From Uloborus plumipes (taxonomy: Eukaryota; Arthropoda; Arachnida; Araneae; Uloboridae), in the NCBI GenBank assembly GCA_038373865.1, contig JAXGGA010003867.1, positions 32,135 through 96,134 of the forward strand: a DNA stretch of 64,000 nucleotides. The letters run 5' to 3'. A program made the translations under genes and the position numbers. The notes under the pieces were generated by a model, which had not been told where the DNA came from, searched no databases, and was given only the letters and a program-made list of their open reading frames with translations. How positions within the stretch are numbered: the first letter of the stretch is position 1; each line of letters starts with the position of its first letter. Below are positions 58,301-64,000 of the stretch, in pieces.

Positions 58301-61300
58301 CAAGCATGCTTGGAAACTGAAAACTGGAGGTTCCGCTTTCAGCTGACCATCTTACCGAAACATCTTACTTTCCACCCCAGAGCCTTTTGTCACAAAAACT
58401 GAGATTGGCTGTTTAATCATTGAGTTTTGAGTACAAACCATGTACAATGAAAAACAATATATTCATTCTCCATCCCAACGTCATTTCATTCCCTTTAAAA
58501 ATGTTAACAAAACTTATATTTTAATTTCTCAAACACAATTGCCTGCCCCCTCCCCCCCCTCTAATTAAAATGTTAACTGTTAAACAAGGTTTAAAAGACA
58601 AATTGCTACAGTTGCAACAAATTGTAAACATTTGTTTTAGAGTTTCAAGAAATGTAAGCAGTTATTAAATGCAAAAAAAAAAGCTTATGTGATAATAAAG
58701 GATGCCTTCATAAGCCCCAAAAATGTTTTTAAATTTTTTTAAAGCTTTAAGATTAAATGATTTAGATGTGTTTGAAAATCTTTAAAATGAGAATGAATAT
58801 AAAAATAAATAATACAAATTAAAACTAGTTATTTTTTTTAATTAAACCTGCAGATAAACTTTTATTCTTTTCAGAAGGTAAATCTGTTTGAACCAACTAA
58901 GCTGATATCCTTCTCTGTACCAGCCTAGCTGAACCGAGAGCGGGTTCAGCTAAGTTACTGATCGTGTTGAGTTAAATGACCTCTAGTAATATGATTTTAG
59001 CTTTTCCTATTTTGTTAGTTTGGTTTGGAATCGGTTGGAAATTTTAATACTCAATAAAATTAACAATGGATAACCAAATGGACAAACCATAAAATAGCAT
59101 AATAGGGCAAACAAAGATTATATCACAAGTGGTCATATGAATGAACTCGACAGGCCGGCACTTTTGTATTTAAATGGGTCAAGTGGCTAACATTCAAATT
59201 TATTGCTACAAATCTTTACTTTTGTTTAATTTTTGTATTTATTCTGCATTTTGAGGATTTTATCTTTTAATGTAGAATTTTCTCTTTTTTTTCCAGATGC
59301 ATAAGATACCCGATATTTTTATACAATGATCAGTTAGTTTGGTAAGTGGAGTTTGGTAATTCAATTTTAGAGGCGATATTATGATACATTATTTTCCTTC
59401 TTTTAACATTTTAAATAATTTTGAAATTTTTAAAGGGTGACATGAGTCAAGCTTTCAAGGAGTGTTTTTGAAAATATTTGCATATTTTTCTTTATCTTTA
59501 GCTGTGGCTCTATAAAAAATAATGTTGAGCTCCCAACTGGTCCTCTTTTCCCCCCTAAAAGTCTTTGTTTGTTTCAAGCCCTTAAGCTCTATTTTTTCAA
59601 TATCTGACCCCATTTTCATTTAAATTTTCCATTTCATTTTTAATTTTCCCTTTAACTTTTTGTATTCATTTGTGTGTGTGTGCGTTTTTTCTTCTGAAAA
59701 AAAAATACTAATGTGTTGTTTACTCTCCTATCATGATAATTTAAATTTTGAATCAAATGAGACATGACGTGTGTGTAGCGTTCAAATCGATTGATTAGGT
59801 GTAATAAATACATTCAGCATAGTTTCTTGTTCTAAGCAAAAGTACTTTTTAAAAACATATGCAATGTTATGCTTGAAAGCACGAAACTTTATGCCCGAGC
59901 TCTGCCTTAAAATTTACAAGTTGTACCGTACCAAGTGCGGTCGCTCGCTGGTATTCTAATTTCATATTAGCTACCAGTTTTTTTTTTGGCTCTCTTTGCT
60001 CTATAAGGGGATTTTTGCCTCCAACTCGGTTACTTTCCTATTCCATGCTGATGAGTGCATAAAAAGCACAAAACTGCAGTTAATGGATGGAAATAACAGA
60101 GTTGGTGGTGTATTACATGATCCTGTATTCTTATTGTGTTATATTGGTGTTGTAACTGAACAACCATTAAAACATGGAGTAACACATTAGTTTATGATAC
60201 AAATCAGTTCTTTATTGCTAGTCAAAATAAATATCTTATTATCAAAAAGTAGTTATGTAAGACATATTTTTTGTAAAAAATGTATTGATGCATGATATTT
60301 AGATGTGTTCAGGTGCATTTTCTTAAGTGTTTTGAAATCAAGCCATGTACAGGAAATATTTTTATGCAGAATTACTTTATATTTATACTGTTGCTCATGT
60401 TGATAAATTATAAATTGATTAGCCTCCTTGAAAAAGTTCTTTTTTTTTTTTTTTGCTTTTTTAAACATTTCCCTTTACGTGAATTATGTGCGAAAGTCTT
60501 GAGTGTAGCATAAATATGTCCATGATATGAAAGACTTTTCATATTATAGTAATAAAGACCTTTACGAAGTCAAAGTGAGGCACAATAATCAGAAACACAA
60601 GCTGGAAAATCAGCTTCTTGTTATCCCATTTATGTATAAGATGACAGGATGTGCAAAAAAAAGGGCTTGCACATAAATAAGAGCACATGAATAAGCATTT
60701 AAAAGTATTTATACTAGCAAATTTGTAGATCTCGCAGCAATTAATTTTCATATGTTTTATTTTGAATTTAATTCTTTTGAATAATATATCCTACATTATA
60801 CTGCTCTATAAGGGGATTTTTGCCTCCAACTCGGTTACTTTCCTATTCCATGCTGATGAGTGCATAAAAAGCACAAAACTGCAGTTAATGGATGGAAATA
60901 ACAGAGTTGGTGGTGTATTACATGATCCTGTATTCTTATTGTGTTATATTGGTGTTGTAACTGAACAACCATTAAAACATGGAGTAACACATTAGTTTAT
61001 GATACAAATCAGTTCTTTATTGCTAGTCAAAATAAATATCTTATTATCAAAAAGTAGTTATGTAAGACATATTTTTTGTAAAAAATGTATTGATGCATGA
61101 TATTTAGATGTGTTCAGGTGCATTTTCTTAAGTGTTTTGAAATCAAGCCATGTACAGGAAATATTTTTATGCAGAATTACTTTATATTTATACTGTTGCT
61201 CATGTTGATAAATTATAAATTGATTAGCCTCCTTGAAAAAGTTCTTTTTTTTTTTTTTTTGCTTTTTTAAACATTTCCCTTTACGTGAATTATGTGCGAA

Positions 61301-64000
61301 AGTCTTGAGTGTAGCATAAATATGTCCATGATATGAAAGACTTTTCATATTATAGTAATAAAGACCTTTACGAAGTCAAAGTGAGGCACAATAATCAGAA
61401 ACACAAGCTGGAAAATCAGCTTCTTGTTATCCCATTTATGTATAAGATGACAGGATGTGCAAAAAAAAGGGCTTGCACATAAATAAGAGCACATGAATAA
61501 GCATTTAAAAGTATTTATACTAGCAAATTTGTAGATCTCGCAGCAATTAATTTTCATATGTTTTATTTTGAATTTAATTCTTTTGAATAATATATCCTAC
61601 ATTATACTGATATCATATTCTGCTTTTGGTTTTCGAAGGAGTGGTCTAGAACCTGATGACATGCAAATTTTATATCAGCATCTTTCTTCTGACCTTATTC
61701 CTTCATTTATTGACTCAGAATTGAAAGGTGGTATTTATTCTCCTTCAAGAATGAGTCCAATGGGATCAGGAATGCATTTTGGACGGTAAGTATTTTATTC
61801 AATTTATTATTTGTCTGCTGCATTTCATTGCAATAATTACACAGGTCTGCAACCAAATTTTGAGAGTACTTTATATTTCTCGGTGTGCTGAATTCGAAAA
61901 TGACCTCCGTTTTTATCCATCACATACAGTTTTTCCGCAAAACGTGTGTACTGAGTATGGTAATGTACCGTTTTACCTATATGTTACTGAATAAATACTA
62001 TTTTTTAATTTATTTAAAAAAAATTTATTACACATAGTTTTTCTTATTTGCTTCTTTGATGTTCAAAGAGTACCCTCAGCTATAAAAACTGAAAAAAAAA
62101 GAAGAGAGCGAGAGTGCGGGTCGGATAGGGGTAGGTGCAAACAGGACTGCTACACTCACCTACAGAGCCACATTGATCTGATTCAAATATGTTTCTCTGG
62201 GTTCTTGGACTATTAAGGATTTTATTATAAGGGTGATTGCGATAAGAGAGATAAGAAATGTGACGGGATTTCCCTTTTTTTTTCCTTGGATTCGTTTATT
62301 AAAAGTATTGGCTTGTGTTGATGTTTTTTTTTTTAATTTATTCCCCTTCCTTATCAGATCTAGGAAAATAAAATAATATCAGAATAAGCAGAAATGCTGC
62401 CATGGTGCATTTTTTAATCAAGTGCACACCCCTTTTTCAAACAGAACTCTTCAAAGGTGCTAGGTGCAAGTCGTAGCTTTCCACGTTGGACAGTATAGTG
62501 GTTGATTGAGAAAAGGTTCTGCTTCCACCTCTTCACATCAAATTAGGAATGAAGAAGCAATTGATCAAGTGTTTGCCAAAAGATGAAGACTTTCAAATAT
62601 ATTTGTTCGAAGTTTCCAAAATTTTCTGAAGCTAAATTGAAAGAGGAAATATTCACAGGACCTGACATATGCAAACTTTTATCGGACTCATTGTTTTTTT
62701 AATCTATGAATGAAACTGAAAAAGAATCCTGGAACTCATTCAACATTTAGTACAAACCTTTTTGGGAAGTAACAAAGGCTCTGGCTATAAAGACATTTTT
62801 AAGAGAATGTTTTTGCTGCACTCAAAGCTCAGCACTGCAACATGAGTTTAAAAATCTATATGTAGACTATTTTCCCGAAAACCTTGATGATTTTACAGTG
62901 AAGAACAGGATGAGAGATTTCATCAAGATGTGAAAGACATAGAGGGACGTTACCAAAGAAAGTGGGACATAAATATGTCAGACTACTGTTGAATGCTCAA
63001 GAGGGAAACTTAGAGTTCCAACCAGTGAAAGCGCACCAATAGGAGTATCAATGAAAAGAAAAACAGTTTTACCGTGAAAAGGAGTAAACACTAAACGTGA
63101 TCCACTTTTTAAAATACGTTGTTATGAGTAAAAAAATCGTACAGCTTTTTTCCAATAGGTACAGGATTTTCCTTGTAACTCTTATTTTTTGGCTTTGACA
63201 ATTAAATCCTCACATGCTGCAAAAAATCTGTATGTGATAGAGAAAAAATGAAGCTCATATTCGGATTCAGTACATCGAAAAACATTAAAATCAGTCAAAA
63301 CATCCCATGCATCTGTTTGATTTTTTTTTTTTTGCAGACCTATGTTATTGCACTTTGCAATGAAGGATTTTTAAATTCTTCTGTACTTTTCATAATAAAA
63401 ATATATACTCTATTGAGTCAGCACTTTTTTTTTTTTTTTTGAGAGAGAGAGTTGTTAAAAAGTTTCAAAGTAACTGAATGAATTTTTAAGCTGTTTTTAA
63501 GTAAATCTTTGGAGGGTAAATACGGCCTTTTCCCTTAAATGGTAAATAAGTTTTATAATGTATTTTAAACATTAATAAAATATTTAAGTATATCTTCAAA
63601 GTGTTATTAAACTCCTTAATCCTCGTGGAAGTGGGGTTACACTAAGGGATATTGATTTGATGGTCAACTCCATGAAACTTACCTGGATGTAATCAGAATT
63701 CCTTAAAGTCATTTATTTATATTGACAGCAAAATCGTTGTTTTGATTTTCAAATATGAATTACATAAAAAAATATGAAAACTAATAATCAGAATAATGAT
63801 AATAAATAACAATCAAAATGCTGCATTTTTGATTTTCTACTTAGTGCTGAGTATGCTGCAATTATTTTTTACTTTTGATTGTGACTGTGGTTATTAATGA
63901 TAGATTCATGACTGGTCCTAAAACAATAGACGATGTTGGTGGATTGAAAAACACTCCCAAGATTTATCTGAATGGTGGGAAAATTGGTTGTTATCTTATA
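37364..64000 (+). CDS. CCZ1: vacuolar fusion protein CCZ1 homologue (runs off the right edge)
   Basis: Nine in-frame exons: 37364-37435, 41927-42024, 42293-42383, 47081-47203, 50458-50547, 56433-56563, 59297-59341, 61639-61785 and 63904-64000 (open), about 298 residues of a protein of roughly 480. Family motifs in order: an N-terminal longin-type start (SLNNFFVFNSSF), NAKARSVGLCEALIKFTETF, LHTQKTTQVF, EKEFWMVM, LLNGTFHDIVE, DLLDIFQGIHFLPLE, FLYNDQLVWSGLEPDDMQIL and GRFMTGPKTI, which track human CCZ1 closely. CCZ1 pairs with MON1; the complex sits on late endosomes and autophagosomes and is the exchange factor that activates Rab7. Introns are long (up to 5.9 kb) and full of transposons; intron 7 holds an 805-base tandem duplication. 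All splice sites are GT/AG and phases agree. Confidence 0.92.
37436..39475 (+). other. CCZ1 intron 1, left part
   Basis: AT-rich intron. Apart from the SINE at 38400-38687 and a pogo-like CAGTAGAAACTCTC word at 38772, I see no gene or element. Confidence 0.5.
38400..38687 (-). mobile_element. tRNA-derived SINE, family A, copy 2
   Basis: A perfect 13-base target-site duplication TAGCAGGATCACA lies at 38387-38399 and 38688-38700. Read on the minus strand, the head begins GGGCCGTGGTAGCCCGATCG (A box), followed by GACCCGGGTTCGATCCC (B box). The tail is ...GACTCTGGAGTGTGAAA. It is antisense to CCZ1, in intron 1. The anticodon-loop-like part has lost tRNA pairing; it is a SINE, not a functional tRNA. 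Confidence 0.9.
39476..39660 (+). repeat. dispersed repeat with a decayed hammerhead ribozyme
   Basis: It aligns with 59930-60110: ACCGTGCCA..., GCTAATTTTACATTAGTTGCCAG, TTTGGCTATCTTAGCTTCT, and TGCCTCCAACTCAGTTAC. The ribozyme segment runs from 39570 to about 39650. The core is CTTATGA (39596-39602; intact would be CTGATGA), then a weak stem II, GAAAC (39617-39621), loop TACA, and GTC (39626-39628) as cleavage triplet. Downstream GTAAGACCGAG pairs with the upstream CTCRGTTAC arm (stem I). The G-to-T change in the core should inactivate it. A Tc1-like element begins directly after it. Confidence 0.6.
39667..41092 (+). mobile_element. Tc1-like transposon with a long open catalytic domain, broken N-terminus
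   Basis: Terminal inverted repeats of about 37 bases (AACTCATGTTTGTGAAAATT... at both ends) are nearly identical. They are flanked by TA at 39665-39666 and 41093-41094; 1426 bases. The transposase catalytic domain is open (40225-40956), but the N-terminal DNA-binding part (39905-40220) has several stops and frame changes. The well-preserved repeats suggest fairly recent activity. It lies in CCZ1 intron 1. Confidence 0.9.
40225..40956 (+). pseudogene. Tc1-like transposase, catalytic domain (DD34E)
   Basis: A 243-codon frame with VVFTDKSRFNLW (first D), GVMVWGAISYHGRS, AILQQDNTRPHVA (second D) and YSPDMSPIEHAWD (E), with 34 residues between the second D and the E, the Tc1 spacing. It ends at TAA 40954-40956. 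Upstream, LTEFEQGRIISLREAGL (from about 39942) is the helix-turn-helix start, but stops follow, so a full protein cannot be made from this copy. The catalytic part alone is intact. Confidence 0.85.
42418..42701 (-). mobile_element. tRNA-derived SINE, second family
   Basis: An 11-base target-site duplication CAAGCATCTTT lies at 42407-42417 and 42702-42712. Read on the minus strand the head has CTTGCTTAGAGGTAAGAG (A box) and CCAGGTTTGAATCTC (B box), and the tail ends AACAACAACAC. The body differs from family A. It lies in CCZ1 intron 3, 34 bases after exon 3. Confidence 0.8.
42803..43100. repeat. fragment related to the 48.02 kb element
   Basis: CAGAGCTCGTACGTTCCTTC resembles the left end of the element at 48021 (CAGAGTTCGTACGCTCCTTA). 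Repeated CTCCTTCAAAACTCCTCC words follow, as in that family. No matching right end was found, so it is a truncated copy. Confidence 0.4.
43142..45245. mobile_element. 2.1 kb CAGGG-end element, perfect 11-base inverted repeats, 6-base target duplication
   Basis: CAGGGCTCGCA (43142-43152) and TGCGAGCCCTG (45235-45245) are exact inverse complements, flanked by TGGCCT at 43136-43141 and 45246-45251. Both subterminal regions repeat CCTAAAATTCCTAAA-type words. There is one small frame at 44817-45032. It is large enough to have lost a transposase; none is recognisable. It lies in CCZ1 intron 3. Confidence 0.8.
44817..45032 (+). CDS. small hypothetical frame inside a terminal-repeat element
   Basis: 71 codons from ATG to TAA, basic (many K/R) with no recognised domain: SCRKLLQLKRYEGNCG in the middle and GKFGKRVCKLKYRLAF near the end. 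It lies 200 bases before the right end of the 43142-45245 element, so it could be a remnant of that element's protein. It may equally be a chance frame. Confidence 0.2.
   Translation: MNIIYGSREIAFKNSCRKLLQLKRYEGNCGTELISVEAGQLKKLRHAYLSKGKFGKRVCKLKYRLAFEHVM
46690..46964. mobile_element. MITE with about 40-base inverted repeats and a third internal copy of the terminal motif
   Basis: GTATATGAAGGGGCAAGTGG at 46690 (continuing ATAAAGGTGATATGTGACA) is exactly mirrored at the right end, finishing CCCCTTCATATAC at 46964. A further inverted copy of the motif (TCACTTATCACC, then CACTTGCCCCTTCAATTG) lies at about 46820-46855. No coding frame. It lies in CCZ1 intron 3, 116 bases before exon 4. Confidence 0.7.
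48021..49708. mobile_element. CAGGG-end-type element of 1.7 kb, 5-base target duplication
   Basis: The left end is CAGAGTTCGTACGCTCC (48021). The right end, read as complement, is CAGGGTTCATACTC (ending 49708). AAATC flanks both sides (48016-48020 and 49709-49713). Subterminal CTCCTTACAAACTCCTTA-type repeats occur at both ends. Two internal direct repeats (about 49080-49240 and 49320-49505) share AGAAAGTACTAATTTT and CGGCTAATATTCAAGAAGCAG. Its first 520 bases match 8285-8806. Non-coding. It lies in CCZ1 intron 4. Confidence 0.65.
50884..52213 (-). mobile_element. mariner transposon, decayed
   Basis: TA flanks it at 50882-50883 and 52214-52215. The ends share GCRTTCAAAAAGTAARGGCCGTT as inverted repeats (left CAAGCTGCGTTCAAAAAGTA, right as complement CGAGGCGCATTCAAAAAGTA). 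The 1330-base length is normal for mariner. The transposase on the minus strand is interrupted (next entry). It lies in CCZ1 intron 5, antisense to the gene. Confidence 0.88.
50986..51883 (-). pseudogene. mariner transposase, broken by a deletion, a stop and frameshifts
   Basis: The start region reads MAEQMSLNDEERSGRP and then hits a stop; most of the first helix-turn-helix is missing. The second part has the HTH LAEEFPQLGRTTVYTIV, then CIVTGDETWVSYSNSETK (first catalytic D). After a frame change come MATVF, SVISVDFMECGTTITADVYC and LLHDNAHC (second D). A further frame change leads to YSPDLAPSNYFLF (third D) and a natural stop at 50986-50988. It is clearly a mariner DDD-type transposase but cannot be expressed. 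Confidence 0.85.
52880..53200. other. unusual GC-richer block in CCZ1 intron 5
   Basis: CTGGGCTGCTGGGTGAAGAG, AGCCACGGCAAGCCCCTTG and GGGCCCACCTCCGCCATCC stand out from the AT-rich intron. It may be another SINE or repeat; I found no second copy, clear box A/B or target duplication. Confidence 0.25.
53311..53358. repeat. perfect 48-base palindrome
   Basis: ATGAATTTCATTATAATAAA begins the left half; the right half is its exact complement, ending ATGAAATTCAT-type sequence at 53358, with no spacer. It is purely AT-rich except for two C/G pairs. It could be a snap-back replication product or a MITE end pair. Confidence 0.75.
53400..55775 (+). other. CCZ1 intron 5, right part
   Basis: AT-rich, no exon or transposon end recognised before the SINE at 55790. 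Confidence 0.4.
55790..56081 (-). mobile_element. tRNA-derived SINE, family A, copy 3
   Basis: A perfect 14-base target-site duplication GAGATAATGATACT lies at 55776-55789 and 56082-56095. The minus-strand head GGGCCGTGGTGGCCCGATCG (A box) and GACCCGGGTTCGATCCC (B box) match copy 2 closely, as does the body, so both are likely young. It lies in CCZ1 intron 5, 351 bases before exon 6. Confidence 0.9.
56564..58180 (+). other. CCZ1 intron 6, left part
   Basis: No gene or element recognised; AT-rich with a poly(T) run near 57659. Confidence 0.4.
58183..58440 (+). mobile_element. tRNA-derived SINE-like element, third type
   Basis: TAATGGCTTAGTGGCTGTGC (A-box-like) and GATCCGGGTTCAATC (B box) are spaced as in a tRNA promoter. 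A non-tRNA body follows (CAGTTGGTTGATTAAATGAG, TACCAAGCATGCTTGGAAAC) to about 58440. No clean target duplication found; the ends are approximate. It lies in CCZ1 intron 6. Confidence 0.5.
59930..60803 (+). repeat. hammerhead-bearing dispersed repeat; first unit of an 805-base tandem duplication
   Basis: The part 59930-60110 aligns with 39476-39660. The stretch 59998-60802 is repeated as the next unit. Apart from the ribozyme, only short frames and a poly(T) run near 60440 are present. It lies in CCZ1 intron 7. Confidence 0.85.
60021..60105 (+). ncRNA. hammerhead ribozyme (type I), probably inactivated by one core change
   Basis: Stem I pairs four blocks across the helix: CCAACTC (60021-60027) with GAGTTGG (60099-60105), GTTA (60029-60032) with TAAC (60094-60097), TTTCC (60034-60038) with GGAAA (60089-60093), and CCAT (60043-60046) with ATGG (60083-60086). 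The core CTGATGA is at 60048-60054. Stem II is GTGC/GCAC with a 7-base loop. The other core strand reads AAA-AC where GAA-AC is expected, so the catalytic guanine G12 is A. Stem III is minimal (AC-TGCA-GT), and the cleavage triplet is GTT with the cut expected after 60081. Fold, order and spacing fit a hammerhead; activity is doubtful. Confidence 0.7.
60803..61609 (+). repeat. second unit of the 805-base tandem duplication
   Basis: It is nearly identical to 59998-60803 along its whole length; the one difference I see is an extra T in the poly(T) run. The junction reads ATTATACTG|CTCTATAAGG, and the outer end reads ATTATACTG|ATATCATATT. It ends 29 bases before CCZ1 exon 8 (61639). Confidence 0.92.
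60826..60910 (+). ncRNA. hammerhead ribozyme, duplicated copy
   Basis: The same fold as at 60021-60105, shifted by 805 bases with no visible change, including the A in place of the catalytic G12. The cut would be expected after 60886. Confidence 0.7.
61786..62440 (+). other. CCZ1 intron 8, left part
   Basis: AT-rich with a short purine-rich block (AGAAGAGAGCGAGAGTGCGG) near 62100. No gene or element recognised. Confidence 0.4.
62583..63090 (+). pseudogene. remnant of a multi-copy arthropod ORF family of unknown function
   Basis: From ATG 62583 the frame reads MKTFKYICSKFPKFSEAKLK, then IFTGPDICKLLSDSL and a stop. It continues as MNETEKESWNSF, then in other frames YVDYFPENLDDF, FHQDVKD and KRKTVLP-like pieces. 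I recall this order (FPKLSEAKLKEG, GPxIRxLL, DYFPENLG, ERFHQD) from a family repeated many times in arthropod genomes and linked to transposons, but know no function. Several stops and frame changes make it dead. It lies in CCZ1 intron 8. Confidence 0.55.

Noticed and set aside
59996..60190. Small protein frame repeated at 60.8 kb, looking conserved because two copies are identical
   Set aside because: The identity is due to the recent tandem duplication, and the frame overlaps the ribozyme fold rather than a protein motif.
1..64000. CRISPR arrays, operons or other prokaryotic systems
   Set aside because: The window is plainly eukaryotic: spliced genes, long introns, SINEs. The repeats seen are microsatellites and transposons.

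Overview
This is an AT-rich, intron-rich eukaryotic window packed with transposable elements. Typical GT/AG introns, Tc1/mariner, piggyBac, hAT-like, Helitron and tRNA-derived SINE copies, and an invertebrate-type claudin-like gene all point to an arthropod. A chelicerate such as a spider is my best guess, but the species is inferred, not shown.

Four protein-coding genes can be assembled exon by exon, and they form two head-to-head pairs. Pair 1: TM2D3/almondex on the minus strand (exon 1 at 3994-4078, exon 2 at 2140-2486, remainder beyond the left edge) and a claudin-like four-span membrane protein on the plus strand (coding exons 5841-6117, 8905-9054, 10947-11173, poly(A) signal near 12470). 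Pair 2: TAF1A, the SL1/TIF-IB subunit for RNA polymerase I, on the minus strand (11 clear exons from 36799 to 17409 plus a probable short last exon at 16898-16941), and CCZ1 on the plus strand (nine exons from 37364 to the right edge, where the gene continues). The 564 bases between the TAF1A and CCZ1 start codons are a candidate bidirectional promoter. The genes have unrelated housekeeping or structural jobs (Notch-related membrane protein, cell junction, rRNA transcription, Rab7 activation); I see no operon-like functional link.

The introns and intergenic DNA carry most of the sequence. They hold a Tc1-like N-terminal fragment at the left edge, two decayed full-length Tc1-like elements (14.9-16.25 kb, 39.67-41.09 kb), a mariner (50.88-52.21 kb), and a piggyBac with a second element nested in it (32.29-34.59 kb). 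A non-autonomous Helitron keeps a Rep-region fragment (20.50-21.46 kb). There is one three-copy tRNA-derived SINE family with perfect 13-14 base target-site duplications, and three further tRNA-like SINEs. At least five elements with CAGGG...CCCTG-type ends have 5- or 6-base flanking duplications, and one hAT MITE has an 8-base duplication.

The most striking observation is a dispersed repeat (about 39.48-39.65 kb and 59.93-60.8 kb) that folds as a type I hammerhead ribozyme with a long, base-paired stem I, a GTGC/GCAC stem II and a minimal stem III. One copy lies in an almost perfect 805-base tandem duplication inside CCZ1 intron 7. Two palindromic insertions with 12-14 base target-site duplications (10.57-10.82 kb and 22.69-22.92 kb) also deserve attention; the second has CTGAAGA...GAAAC cores on both strands.
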